NCBI GenBank assembly: GCA_030765525.1
Contig: JAVCCK010000005.1
Coordinates: 79,402 to 143,401, forward strand
Length of the DNA stretch: 64,000 bases
From: Candidatus Lernaella stagnicola
GTDB lineage: Bacteria > Lernaellota > Lernaellaia > Lernaellales > Lernaellaceae
Direction of reading: 5' to 3'
Every line of letters begins with the position of its first letter. Position 1 is the first letter of the stretch. Positions 17,111 to 26,130 of the stretch are shown here, piece by piece. The notes under the pieces were generated by a model. That model was not told the origin of the DNA and ran no database searches. It was given only the letters and a program-made list of their open reading frames with translations. The translations under genes and the position numbers were made by a program.

Positions 17111-18274
17111 CTACTGGCTCGCGGCCACTTTCGGAATCACTCTGATTTGCGTACGCCGGTCGTTGCGAACTACCGTCAACGTAGCCGGTTCGCCGACGCG
17201 GAGCAGCGCGATCATGCGGCCGAGAGCCGTGGCATCGCGCACGGGTTTGCCGTTGACGGCCACCACTACGTCGCCCTTGGCCAGGCCGCCTTTTGCCGCG
17301 GGGCTGCCGGGTTCGACAATATCAACCAGCGCGCCGGTCGCTTCGTCCAGTTGCAGGCGGCGCGCCAGATCGGGCGTGATTTCGTCGATGCCCACGCCGA
17401 TATAAGCCGGTATTACCCGCCCGTGGCGCATCAGATGCGGTACGACGCCTTTGATGAGGTTCGACGGCACGGCAAAGCCGATGCCCTGCCCGCCGGCCAC
17501 AATGGCCGTGTTGACGCCCACGACTTCGCCGTTCAGGTTCAGCAGAGGGCCACCGGAATTGCCGGGATTGATTTGTGCGCTGGTCTGCAGGAAATCCTCG
17601 TAACGTGCTTGCGTTCCTTTGTGCAGCCGGCGGTGCTTGGCGCTGATGAGGCCGTCGGTCAGCGAATGCTGGAGGCCGAAGGGGTTGCCCACGGCCACGA
17701 CGATCTCGCCCACGCGCACCCGATCGCTATCGGCCAGGGGTAGATACGGCAGGGGTTGGTCGTGTTGGATTTTGAGTAGCGCCAGGTCGGCGGCACGGTT
17801 CAACCCGATCACGCTGGCGGATTTGACTTCGCTGGTCTGCCACAGAAAAACCTTAATTTCGTCGGCCATGTTCACCACGTGGGCGTTGGTGATCAGGAAG
17901 CCGTCGGCGCTGATTAGGAAACCGGTGCCCAGCGCCGTGGCCGAGAAGTCCAGATTGGGCGTGCGCATGGTGAACGGGCCCAGCGGCGCGCCGAAGCGGG
18001 TTTTGACTCGCGTTTTCGTAAAGATATTGACGACCGCCGGGTTGACCGATTTCGCGAGCACGATATAGGTCTCGCTGGTCAGCGGAGTGGGTCTCGTCGA
18101 CCGGCCGGCGGCGTCGGTCCAAATGTCTTCCGCGTGTCCCGGCAAGCCCTTGGGCTGCGCGGCGACGGCCTCGGGCGAGCCTGGTTCCGGCCCGATGGAT
18201 CCCATAAAACAAGCGCTCGAGCCTGCGAACAAGAGGATCGATGCCAACAGAATAACGTAACGTAGACGGTTCAT
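17111..18274 (-). CDS. HtrA/Deg-family serine protease with one PDZ domain
   Basis: 387 residues from the ATG at 18274, chosen for GGAG six bases upstream and a hydrophobic leader (YVILLASILLFAGSSACF); the longer upstream frame lacks a signal. The trypsin-like domain has the full triad: His 132 in FLITNAHVVN, Asp 163 in AADLALLKIQ and Ser 240 in NPGNSGGPLLN. One PDZ domain follows (about 290-380: GALVDIVEPGSPAAKGGL, GDVVVAVNGKPV). A single PDZ resembles DegS or HhoB-like proteases rather than two-PDZ DegP. Cys 22 could be lipidated but the -3 residue is not a good lipobox. It should act in the periplasm on misfolded or regulatory proteins. Confidence 0.92.
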   Translation of the reverse strand: MNRLRYVILLASILLFAGSSACFMGSIGPEPGSPEAVAAQPKGLPGHAEDIWTDAAGRSTRPTPLTSETYIVLAKSVNPAVVNIFTKTRVKTRFGAPLGPFTMRTPNLDFSATALGTGFLISADGFLITNAHVVNMADEIKVFLWQTSEVKSASVIGLNRAADLALLKIQHDQPLPYLPLADSDRVRVGEIVVAVGNPFGLQHSLTDGLISAKHRRLHKGTQARYEDFLQTSAQINPGNSGGPLLNLNGEVVGVNTAIVAGGQGIGFAVPSNLIKGVVPHLMRHGRVIPAYIGVGIDEITPDLARRLQLDEATGALVDIVEPGSPAAKGGLAKGDVVVAVNGKPVRDATALGRMIALLRVGEPATLTVVRNDRRTQIRVIPKVAASQ

Positions 18275-18580
18275 AGTTGCTCCGGTTGGGCGGCCAAAGT
18301 TGCCCGAATATAGCACAGCCGGCGCCGTTGACCAGCCGACCTCATCCGCCTCTCCCCCTCCGTGCCGACTTTCCTTTGTTTTTGACCGCTTGCGGTCTTT
18401 TTCTGACTTGACGACACTCGCGCTTTCGCGGAATATGAGCCGCTGTCGAACGTCGTTGTGGGGATGCTTTTTGCGGGCGTTCGGTGGTCCCCAGCCATCC
18501 GAAGACACGAAGGATCATCGCAGAATGGCGATCCTTTTGATACATTTCGTAACAGCCAAACACCAGCAAGCGCGGTACAC
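18275..18580 (+). other. Gene-free interval between divergent htrA and the next gene
   Basis: About 300 bases without a credible gene. On the minus strand TATATT (18312-18307) with TGGTCA 16 bases upstream (18334-18329) is a possible htrA promoter. Nothing else stands out on the plus strand, and the downstream gene has no obvious promoter or RBS here. Confidence 0.35.
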
Positions 18581-19059
18581 ATGAGCGAGGCTGCCGTCAA
18601 AAAATCGGCCGGCATTCAGGTTAACGAGTTGGCCAACCAGATCGGCGTCGCCGAAATCGGCGCCAAGGCGACCGCGATGGGCGTGGACATTCCGGCGGTC
18701 GCGGCGCAGTCGACGGTGGCGGAACGAACCAACCAGGTTTCGACTCTGGGCTATGACACCGCGAAGATTCTCGACGGTGCGCCGGCCAAAAATCTCCTGT
18801 TGCACCTGGAGCATCTGGGCCTGAACATCGAACACGTCGCCCAATCATTCGGCACGACGGTTGACCAACTCGCCACGGTGCTCAATCCGAACTCGCCGGC
18901 ACTGCAAGTGCCGTTATTCGCCCATAAGATCGCCGAACTCGTTTTGCAGGACGGCGGCGTTTTCCGGGACGTGTCGGTCAACCTGCAATTGCCACTCAAG
19001 TGTGGAAGATCGACCACTCGAAGGACCCCAGCGAGGCGTTTAAGAGCGAGGACGAATAA
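18581..19059 (+). CDS. Unknown protein, about 159 residues, with a probable one-base frameshift near the 3' end
   Basis: No family recognised. The protein starts at ATG 18581 (MSEAAVKKSAGIQVNELANQ) and continues as a mostly helical, non-hydrophobic sequence to LVLQDGGVFRDVSVNLQLPL near 19005. From there the original frame turns into Arg/Thr-rich nonsense that would run through a strong terminator to 19195. The -1 frame instead reads QVWKIDHSKDPSEAFKSEDE and stops at 19057-19059, 26 bases before that terminator. One additional C in the CTCAAG at about 19003-19008 would restore a single frame. It is either a sequencing/assembly error or a recent mutation. No RBS is visible before 18581. Confidence 0.55.
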
Positions 19060-19085
19060 CCGCTCACATCGTGACAAAAGAAAGA

Positions 19086-19124
19086 GGCTCGCCGGCCTTG
19101 CAAAATGGTCGGCGAGCCGTTTTT
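19086..19124 (+). terminator. Strong rho-independent terminator
   Basis: A 12-bp stem (19086-19097 with 19107-19118, one G-T wobble) encloses a 9-base loop and is followed by five T residues. It marks the true end of the unit containing the 18581 gene and separates it from the OPT transporter. Confidence 0.88.
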
Positions 19125-19209
19125 ATGGGCGCAACTATCTGCTCCAAGCCAACCGGGACGGATCCACCGGATACGGAACCGCTCCCCCCGTGTGAGGAAA
19201 GGCGACGGC

Positions 19210-21102
19210 ATGATCAAGCAATTGGACGAAGAACAACTCCGTACGATGACGTTAGAGGAAAAGGACCGCTGGTGGCTGGCCAACTGTTGGAAAGGCGACA
19301 TGCCGCAGTTGACCCTGCGTTCGGCCCTGACGGGCATGTTCCTGGGCGGCATTCTTTCTCTTACCAATCTCTACGTCGGCATCAAGACGGGTTGGACGCT
19401 CGGCGTGGGCATCACGTCGGTCATCTTGGCCTTTGCGATGTTCAAAGTGTTCACCAAGCTGCACCTGGCCAAGACGGATATCACGCTGCTGGAAAACAAC
19501 GCCATGCAGTCCATCGCCACGGCCGCGGGCTACATGACCGGTCCGCTGATTTCCAGTCTTACGGCCTATATGATGGTGACCGGACGCATCGTGCCGCTCT
19601 ATCAAACCATGACGTGGATGGTTGCCGTCTCGCTGTTGGGCGTGCTATTTGCGTTCCCGCTTAAGAAACGTTTCATCAACGACGAGCAACTTCCTTTCCC
19701 CGAGGGCAAAGCCTGCGGGTACGTCATGGACGGCCTACACTCCGACGACAAGGCCGAAGGGGATCTGAAAACGAAAATTCTCGCCATTACCAGCAGCGCG
19801 AGTTTCGTTTACGCCATCTGGCGGTCGGAAGCAATTCTAGGCTTGATCAAGCTGAAAATCCTGGCCATTCCGGGATTTGTCGACGACTTCATTTACAATC
19901 TCGGCCTCGTACCCACCCTCATGGGCACGAAGTTGTCGGACCTGACCATCCGCATGGAAACCGACGTGGTCATGGTCGCCGCCGGCGGCCTGATGGGTAT
20001 CCGCGTCGGCGTCAGCTTGCTGATCGGCGCCGTCGTCAACTACTTCATCCTCGCGCCGGTTCTCATCAAGCACGGCATCATCCTGCCCAACGACGCCGGA
20101 GTGATCGGTTTCCGGCAAATCTCCATGTGGTCGTTGTGGGGCGGCGTGGCGATGATGACCAGCGCTTCGCTGTTCTCGTTCTTCTCCAAGCCAAAGATGA
20201 TCCTTGCGTCCTTCGCCGGGCTGCTCAAGCGCGGGAAATCGGTCGACGTGCTCAAAGACATCGAGCTGCCGATGAAAGTATTCGTCATCGGCATTCCGCT
20301 GATGGGTTTCACGACGGTTGTATTGACCCACTACTACTTCGGCGTGCACTGGGTGATGGGCGCTATCGCTATTCCGCTGATTTTCGTCTTCACGCTGATC
20401 GCGGTGACTTCCACGGGCCTCACGTCGATTACCCCCACCGGCGCGCTGGGTAAGCTCACGCAGCTCACTTACGCCGTGCTGGAACCGGGCAACATCTCGA
20501 CCAACATCATGACCGCCGGCATCAACGGCGAGGTGGCGGGTAACGCCTCCAATCTTCTGATGGATATCAAACCCGGCTACATGCTGGGCGCCAAGCCGCG
20601 GCACCAGGCCATGGGTCACGTGCTGGGTATCATCGCCGGATCGCTGGTCGCACCGCCGGTTTTCTACGCCCTGTTCAAGGGCGATTTGGGGAACCTGGGC
20701 ACCGAGCAACTGCCGATGATCGCCGCGCAAATTTGGGTGGGCGTGGCCAAGATCTTGACCAAGGGCCTGTCCTTCCTGGACGTCACCGCGCGCTGGGCCA
20801 TCCTCATCGGGTTGATCCTGGGTGTCGGCGGCGAAGTCGCGCGCAGCGCGTCGAAGGGCAAGTTCTGGATTTCGCCGGTCGGCATCGGCCTGGCGTTCAT
20901 TCTGCCCTTCTTTACGAGCCTCTCGATGTTCCTGGGCGGGCTGATTTTCTGGATCGCCGGCAAAAGCATCAACAAGGAAAGCAAGTGGCACAAATACATC
21001 GTTGAGAATTCCGAGACGATATGTGCCGGAGTGATCGCCGGCGGCGCTATTGCGGGCATTATCGTCATCCTGGTCGAGCAAGCCATCGGCGGCGGTGGCT
21101 GA
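19210..21102 (+). CDS. OPT-family oligopeptide/metal-chelate transporter
   Basis: A 630-residue integral membrane protein of the OPT superfamily (proton-coupled import of small peptides or metal chelates). The start is ATG 19210 behind GAGGAAAGG. Family landmarks: PQLTLRSALTGMFLGGILSL and NLYVGIKTGWTLGVGITSVI at the N-terminus, TEKD-like LLENNAMQSIATAAGYMTGP, FPLKKRFINDEQLPFPEGKA (the conserved (F/Y)PxGxA region), and SITPTGALGKLTQLTYAVLE with SNLLMDIKPGYMLGAKPRHQ in the second half. About 14-16 hydrophobic segments fit the family. It stands alone between a terminator and the membrane protein downstream. The substrate is not inferable. Confidence 0.92.
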   Translation: MIKQLDEEQLRTMTLEEKDRWWLANCWKGDMPQLTLRSALTGMFLGGILSLTNLYVGIKTGWTLGVGITSVILAFAMFKVFTKLHLAKTDITLLENNAMQSIATAAGYMTGPLISSLTAYMMVTGRIVPLYQTMTWMVAVSLLGVLFAFPLKKRFINDEQLPFPEGKACGYVMDGLHSDDKAEGDLKTKILAITSSASFVYAIWRSEAILGLIKLKILAIPGFVDDFIYNLGLVPTLMGTKLSDLTIRMETDVVMVAAGGLMGIRVGVSLLIGAVVNYFILAPVLIKHGIILPNDAGVIGFRQISMWSLWGGVAMMTSASLFSFFSKPKMILASFAGLLKRGKSVDVLKDIELPMKVFVIGIPLMGFTTVVLTHYYFGVHWVMGAIAIPLIFVFTLIAVTSTGLTSITPTGALGKLTQLTYAVLEPGNISTNIMTAGINGEVAGNASNLLMDIKPGYMLGAKPRHQAMGHVLGIIAGSLVAPPVFYALFKGDLGNLGTEQLPMIAAQIWVGVAKILTKGLSFLDVTARWAILIGLILGVGGEVARSASKGKFWISPVGIGLAFILPFFTSLSMFLGGLIFWIAGKSINKESKWHKYIVENSETICAGVIAGGAIAGIIVILVEQAIGGGG

Positions 21103-21182
21103 GGCCATTGAGCGCCTAGCGCGAGGCAAATCGAAGGTCTTTGTTGCCGCGGGGCGCGCGGCTGCGTAGGATAGTGGTTCAC

Positions 21183-23423
21183 ATGTCTGCGCCAACCGCC
21201 GAATCTTCATGGGACTTACCGCGCTGGACCGCCGCGCTGCTGCTGGTCGTGGTGGCCGTGGGGTTTTATCCCTACCATTTCCGCGCCACCGGCAAGTGGC
21301 ATAGCGACGGCGGCGACGGCAACCTGCATCGCGCGATTATCCGGCACGTCGCTGAGGCGTACCGCGACGGGCGCTTCGCCGACGTACTCGACGTGCCCTG
21401 GCACGCGCCGTACACCAAGGCGATCTACTTTACCGAGACCTTCCAGTTACCCGGGTTGCTCACCGCCCCGGTGACCGCGCTCAGCGATAATCCGGTCCTA
21501 CCCCACGATTTGATCACCATCATGGTGTGGGCGCTTTCGGTGTTGGCGGCGTATCTGCTGGCGCGGCGCTTCGGCCTGTCTCGGCTGGCGTCGCTGGCGG
21601 CGGTGCTGGTGATTTCGGCCAATGCCATCCGATTGCGGCACATCTACTTTGTAGCGATCCACGCCGTGGCGGCGTTTCTTTTCGCGCTGTGGTTCTTGCG
21701 CGGTTACGAAAAAGAAAAGCGCCCGATGCAATTGTTCCTGGCGCTGCTCGTGTTGCTGCTGCCGGCGTTCACCTCGGGATACCTGTTCCCCACCGGAGCG
21801 CTGCTTTTCGCGCCCTTCGTCGTGTGGGTCGCCAGCCCCGAAAAGCTCTGGCGGCGGGCCGTGTTTTGGGGGCCGGTGGCCGCCGCGGCGGTGATTTGGG
21901 CCGCGCTCTATTTACCTCAGGCCTATTTGTACGCCGACCATTTGGACCGTTTCGGCTATGGCGAAGAGAAACTCTTTTGGAATTCCGGCGTGCTGCTGAC
22001 CGACTTTTTCTGGAGCAAGCTGCATCTGCTGGCGGGGCAGTGGTCGCAGCGACCGATCTTGTTCGATCACGACATTTACCTCGGCTTCGTCGCCGTCGCG
22101 CTCGCTGTTTGGGCGCTTTTCGGGCTTGCCGCACCGCGCGAGTTGCCGCGCCCCTCCTTCGCGTTAACCGTCGCACGGCGGTTGTGGTTTTACCTTTTGC
22201 TTGTCGGCATCGCCTTGGCCGCCGCGGTCTATTTTGGCTACTTGTTTCTCGGCGGGGCGTTGCGGGTCGACGAAGTTCAGGCGCTGATTGTTAGTTTCGT
22301 TGTTTGGCCCATCTTGTTTCGCCTGCTGTTGACCGACAGCGCGCGCCGAATTTGGGCCGTGCGTTACGACCCGCGCTTCTGGTTCGCCATGTTGTTTGTG
22401 TTGGCGCTGTTGGTCGTAGCCGGGCCGTTTTTCAAAATCGAAACGGCAAAATTCGCCACCCTGCGCGGCCGGGCGATACTGGGCAATCCGGTGGGCCTGG
22501 TGATGTCGCAACTCCCCGGCTTCGCGCACATGCGCAGCCTGCCGCGCGTTTTCGTGTTCGGCTTCGTCGCGCTGGGCATGTTGGCCGGTTTCGGATTGGA
22601 TCGCCTGCGCACGCGACGCCACGGCCATTGGTGGGTGATAGGCGCGGCGGTGCTGTTGTTTCTCGACACGCTGCCCGTGTTTTTTGTGGGCGAGTGGTTT
22701 TCGCCGGTACCGAGCGAAGAGCCCGCGCCGGTCTACGATTACCTCGCCGCGCTGCCGCCGGGCGGAACTCTGGTGGAATTACCGCTGGGTCGGTTGGCCG
22801 ATGTCGAGACGGATATCCCGGCAACCTTCGCCACGGTGTGGCACAAGCAGCGACTACTAGCAGGCTATTCCGGACGCGTGGCGCGTCATCGCCACCGTCT
22901 TGCCGCGCTGTACGAGGGCGGCTTCTTCCGGGAACTGTACGAGGTGTTGAGCGTTTCGGGAGTGAGCACGATCCTCATTCATCCACCTGCTGCAAACAAC
23001 AAGCGCCGAACGCCGCCGGAGCCACCGCCGCCCTGGCGCAAAATCTACGACGACGGCCGCGACCGCGTGTATCGTCGTCCGCCGCCACCGGTGGTATGGC
23101 GTGACGGCCGCGAACTCGAGAACGCCCACGCGGCGCTCAAAGGGAATGGGGATTTGCGTCTGTATTTGCCCGGCGTCCGACCGGGATGGTTCTACACGCG
23201 GCGCGCCGTACCGCTTTGCCTGAAAGTGATTGCCGCGTTTCAAGACGGTTCCAGCGAAACGGAATACGTGCGCTTGAATCTGGCCGCGTCGCTGTATCAT
23301 TCGCAGGACATCGAATGCATCTCGCCCTGCGTCGCCAAGAAACGAGGCGTGTGGAAAGTGAAAGTACTGACATGCGAGGGCAACGATCTGCGCGGTCTAT
23401 TCGACTACCCGCCGCGTGATTAG
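21183..23423 (+). CDS. Large polytopic membrane protein, GT-C-like, function unknown
   Basis: 746 residues from ATG 21183. About eleven or twelve hydrophobic segments span residues 15-510, followed by a soluble C-terminal domain of about 230 residues. This is the architecture of GT-C glycosyltransferases and YfhO-like proteins. Near the start FRATGKWHSDGGDGNLHRAI could hold catalytic acids, but the typical DE or DD motif is not clear. Pro-rich and Arg-rich linkers (PPEPPPPWRK, RRPPPPVVWR) occur near residues 600-640. The end overlaps the convergent lipoprotein gene by four bases. Polysaccharide or lipid glycosylation is a guess from fold layout only. Confidence 0.7.
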   Translation: MSAPTAESSWDLPRWTAALLLVVVAVGFYPYHFRATGKWHSDGGDGNLHRAIIRHVAEAYRDGRFADVLDVPWHAPYTKAIYFTETFQLPGLLTAPVTALSDNPVLPHDLITIMVWALSVLAAYLLARRFGLSRLASLAAVLVISANAIRLRHIYFVAIHAVAAFLFALWFLRGYEKEKRPMQLFLALLVLLLPAFTSGYLFPTGALLFAPFVVWVASPEKLWRRAVFWGPVAAAAVIWAALYLPQAYLYADHLDRFGYGEEKLFWNSGVLLTDFFWSKLHLLAGQWSQRPILFDHDIYLGFVAVALAVWALFGLAAPRELPRPSFALTVARRLWFYLLLVGIALAAAVYFGYLFLGGALRVDEVQALIVSFVVWPILFRLLLTDSARRIWAVRYDPRFWFAMLFVLALLVVAGPFFKIETAKFATLRGRAILGNPVGLVMSQLPGFAHMRSLPRVFVFGFVALGMLAGFGLDRLRTRRHGHWWVIGAAVLLFLDTLPVFFVGEWFSPVPSEEPAPVYDYLAALPPGGTLVELPLGRLADVETDIPATFATVWHKQRLLAGYSGRVARHRHRLAALYEGGFFRELYEVLSVSGVSTILIHPPAANNKRRTPPEPPPPWRKIYDDGRDRVYRRPPPPVVWRDGRELENAHAALKGNGDLRLYLPGVRPGWFYTRRAVPLCLKVIAAFQDGSSETEYVRLNLAASLYHSQDIECISPCVAKKRGVWKVKVLTCEGNDLRGLFDYPPRD

Positions 23424-24250
23424 CGCTCCAGGCGGGCATCCAATCCGGCCATTTCCAGAAGCGCGTTAACCCGCGGTCGAATGCGTTTAGCCTCGTTCTT
23501 TGCGTCTTTGAGGGAGAGCCCCGGCAGCTTTTTCTGTAAATATGCCGCGTAACCCTCGCCGTTCATGCCGCTGGCCAAGCCCACGATCACCGACGCCTCA
23601 ATCACGGGTTTCTCGATGTACGGTCGCGGTTTTTCGCCGCTGAATTCCCACACGACGATAGCCAGATAGGGTTCGACCTTGTCGCGGTATTCGGGCTTGT
23701 ATTCAATCGATTGCCCGACGAATTCCACGAGCTGCAACATCTCCTCCACCGCCAGGTCCACACGTTCGATTGCGGCGGCAAGGGTCTTGACGGTCGGACT
23801 GGCGATCTCGGTGGTCAATTCGTATTCCGGCATGCCCTCGTAATCGACAATCAAATGTCGGGCGGGCGGCTTGTCGGGGTCCAGCGGCACGGCGCGCACT
23901 TGCAGCGTGCGCACTTCGCCGGGCTTGATCTCAAAGGTTTGCGTTTCGACCACGAGCATCGACTGAGTCTGCGCGGTCTTGTCCCGCATGATGGTCCAAC
24001 GTTTGATTGTCCAGGGAGCGACGTCGACGCCGGTCCATTCCACGCGCGCGGCAAACAGCGTGGCGTTACCCGAGCCCGAGACTTTGTGCACGATCATGCG
24101 CGGCGGTTCGGGGGGCGGAGCCGTATCCGCGACCGGTGGGGGTTGAATTCCTGAGCCCGTACCGGGGGCGCGCTTAATGAAGCAACCGGTGGCCGCCATC
24201 ATGACAATCCACGCCGCGAACAACACACAGAAGATATGTCGCCGATTCAT
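23420..24250 (-). CDS. Lipoprotein of unknown function
   Basis: 276 residues. The signal peptide ends in MMAATGC with Cys 23 as the lipid site, followed by a Pro-rich spacer (QPPPVADTAPPPEPPR). The rest is a beta-rich domain (about 50-150, with a strand pattern suggestive of an Ig-like fold) and a helical C-terminal part (about 150-276) rich in Lys/Glu. No catalytic motif is visible. Its ATG overlaps the stop of the upstream SUMF1/SH3 lipoprotein gene (ATGA), so the two are translated together and their products may work as a pair. Confidence 0.7.
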   Translation of the reverse strand: MNRRHIFCVLFAAWIVMMAATGCFIKRAPGTGSGIQPPPVADTAPPPEPPRMIVHKVSGSGNATLFAARVEWTGVDVAPWTIKRWTIMRDKTAQTQSMLVVETQTFEIKPGEVRTLQVRAVPLDPDKPPARHLIVDYEGMPEYELTTEIASPTVKTLAAAIERVDLAVEEMLQLVEFVGQSIEYKPEYRDKVEPYLAIVVWEFSGEKPRPYIEKPVIEASVIVGLASGMNGEGYAAYLQKKLPGLSLKDAKNEAKRIRPRVNALLEMAGLDARLER

Positions 24251-25653
24251 TCTTTTTCCTTCGTCTCACTTTGCAGCTTCTCCGCCGGCACGAAACCCTC
24301 ATCCCCGTTCGGCAGGCGGATCCACAAAAAGTCGTCGCTACGGCCTGCGACAATCACCACGGTCCCGGCCGCGACACGCGCGACCACCGCAGCCTGTAAG
24401 GATGGCCCGGCATAAAGGTTCACGTCAACCGCGGTTTTCCAGACCGGCCCGGCGGGCGGCGCGGGCGCCGCAGGTGATGAGGCCGGCTTGTCCACGCGTG
24501 GCGTCGGCGCTGAAGGCGCACCACCGTAGGCGCAGCGAAAACCGAGGTGTCCATGACTTTCATCGGGCCGCAGGGCGAAGCGATAGGAGCCGGCGCGTAC
24601 GACTCGTTTCGTACCGGAGGCCGGACCACCGGGGTCCATGCCGCCGGAGCGGAAGGTGGCGCCGCTGTACCAGTCAGCCGTCCACTCTGCCAATCGTTTG
24701 CCGTTGCAGCGAACACCAAAGTCGCTTTCCGGCCACGCTTCGGAGTCGAACAACGACGGGATTTCCCCATCCGGCGCCGCGGTTCCGGCGGTCACCGCCG
24801 GGGCGCCGCCGTAGTACCGAGCTCCCCAGGCCGGGCCGCGGGTCGCCAATTCCAACTCGGCTTCGGTGGGCAGGCGGCCGCCGTGCCCGGCGCAATAGGC
24901 CTGCGCCTCGGGCCACGTCACGCGAACGACGGGCTTGGACCCCTCCAATCCGTAGCTCTCGGCTGAAATCGGCAACGCATCGATGGCGAATGCCGACACG
25001 GTCACGACATGGGGCGGGATTTGCGACAAGTCCACCCCGCCCGGCCCTTCCACGCCGTCTCCGGGCCACACGTCGCCCATGAGGAATGTCGTCGTGGGCA
25101 TATTCACCCGACCGTCGGTGGCGGAGGGCGCCGGCGTCTTTTGCGCGGCGTATTGCTCCATCAAGTCATAGAAGGTTTGATTGGCGAAGCTGCTTTGCGG
25201 CGTCAGGTCGTTGCCGTAGTGTTCGGTAAACCACTGGCGATCGCGGAAGAAATCGTCGGTGAGATACACATTGCGACTAAGCGGCGAAACGACGACCACG
25301 CCCACGTAGGACACACAGCCGGGAACCACTTCAAAGGAATAAGGCCGCGCCAGCGTGACGATGTTTACGCCGGTTTGGTCCCGGTACTGGAATTCACTCA
25401 ATTCCAGCAGGCCGGACGACGCCTTGGCGAGGAAATAGCCGTCGGCATCAAGACCGGTCTTGAAAGTGCCGCCACTTGGCTGACGGAATTTCGCCCACCC
25501 TTCTTCCACGTCGCGCACCGGGGCGACACGGCCGAAGAACAGCCCCTTGGCGTCGTTGCTTTTCAGGTACACGGATTCGGGCAGTTGCTTGACGCAACCG
25601 CACGCCAAACCTGCCAGGGCTAGACTCAACAGCAGCGCGATAACGCGATTCAC
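24247..25653 (-). CDS. Lipoprotein with SUMF1 (formylglycine-generating-enzyme-like) and SH3 domains
   Basis: 468 residues from GTG 25653, which has GGAGGC seven bases upstream; ATG 25668 is the alternative. The signal peptide ends LALAGLACGC, giving an acylated Cys. Residues 30-170 form an uncharacterised domain. A SUMF1/FGE-sulfatase domain follows (about 180-370: TTFLMGDVWPG, VVRVTWPEAQAYC, GRLPTEAELELATRG, KRLAEWTADWY, HLGFRCAYGG). The paired catalytic cysteines of true formylglycine-generating enzymes are missing, so a structural or ligand-binding role is likelier. A bacterial SH3 domain (about 400-460: VDVNLYAGPSLQAAVVARV) ends the protein, suggesting peptidoglycan contact. Confidence 0.85.
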   Translation of the reverse strand: MNRVIALLLSLALAGLACGCVKQLPESVYLKSNDAKGLFFGRVAPVRDVEEGWAKFRQPSGGTFKTGLDADGYFLAKASSGLLELSEFQYRDQTGVNIVTLARPYSFEVVPGCVSYVGVVVVSPLSRNVYLTDDFFRDRQWFTEHYGNDLTPQSSFANQTFYDLMEQYAAQKTPAPSATDGRVNMPTTTFLMGDVWPGDGVEGPGGVDLSQIPPHVVTVSAFAIDALPISAESYGLEGSKPVVRVTWPEAQAYCAGHGGRLPTEAELELATRGPAWGARYYGGAPAVTAGTAAPDGEIPSLFDSEAWPESDFGVRCNGKRLAEWTADWYSGATFRSGGMDPGGPASGTKRVVRAGSYRFALRPDESHGHLGFRCAYGGAPSAPTPRVDKPASSPAAPAPPAGPVWKTAVDVNLYAGPSLQAAVVARVAAGTVVIVAGRSDDFLWIRLPNGDEGFVPAEKLQSETKEKE

Positions 25654-25664
25654 CGGAATAGCCT

Positions 25665-25702
25665 CCAAAACAAACGAACCCGCCCCTCGAGGGACAGGTT
25701 CG
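25665..25702 (-). terminator. Probable rho-independent terminator after the TIGR04073-type gene
   Basis: On the minus strand an imperfect inverted repeat (outer arms 25702-25697 and 25680-25675, centre CCTCGAGG) is followed by a T/G-rich tail. It lies between the 25730 gene and the SUMF1 lipoprotein gene. Confidence 0.5.
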
Positions 25703-25729
25703 TGATGGTGAACTTTAGTTTGTCGTCGG

Positions 25730-26119
25730 TCAGAATATATATTCGGGATTGATCGCCGGGTCCAGACTCGGCAGATAGAACGTCGTCACTTCGTAGATCC
25801 CGTCCAGTTCGCGGTAGAAAGTCCACGCCACACCGGCAAAAACACCGTAGGTCAAACCCGTGAGGAATTCGCCGACGCTTTCGCCTTTTTCCGCTTCGAT
25901 GACCGGCTGCTTGAGCAACTCAATGGGCCCGGTACCGATGTTCACCAGCCCGCGACCGAGTTTCTTAGTCGCGTCGAAGAAGGGGCTCGGATAAGGGCCC
26001 ACGATCTTGCTGTAGCTGGAAATGATATGGCCACCGATATAATCGTCGGCCTGAGCCATGCCGGCGAAGGCTAAGCTGAGAAGGAGCGAAACCGCGATAA
26101 GCAAACCGATCCGTTTCAT
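25730..26119 (-). CDS. Small exported protein resembling the exosortase-associated TIGR04073 family
   Basis: 129 residues from ATG 26119, with GGGAG seven bases upstream. A cleavable signal peptide (LLIAVSLLLSLAFAGMAQAD) precedes a short mature protein with ATKKLGRGLVNIGTGPIELL and EFLTGLTYGVFAGVAWTFYR, the pattern I associate with the TIGR04073 family (small exported proteins often found in genomes with exosortase/PEP-CTERM sorting). That assignment is from memory of the motif, not a search. Function in that family is unknown. It is 11 bases from the outer membrane protein gene upstream and probably co-transcribed with it. Confidence 0.7.
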   Translation of the reverse strand: MKRIGLLIAVSLLLSLAFAGMAQADDYIGGHIISSYSKIVGPYPSPFFDATKKLGRGLVNIGTGPIELLKQPVIEAEKGESVGEFLTGLTYGVFAGVAWTFYRELDGIYEVTTFYLPSLDPAINPEYIF

Positions 26120-26130
26120 CGATTTTCTCC

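Noticed and set aside
19060-19195. Extension of the 18581 gene to a stop at 19195
   Set aside because: It would be translated through a strong terminator and has Arg/Thr-rich, non-protein-like composition; the -1 frame ends naturally before the hairpin.
21527-23104. Long Arg/Ala-rich open frames overlapping the large membrane protein gene on both strands
   Set aside because: Typical GC-rich shadow frames; the hydrophobic-segment pattern of the 21183 frame is clearly the real one.
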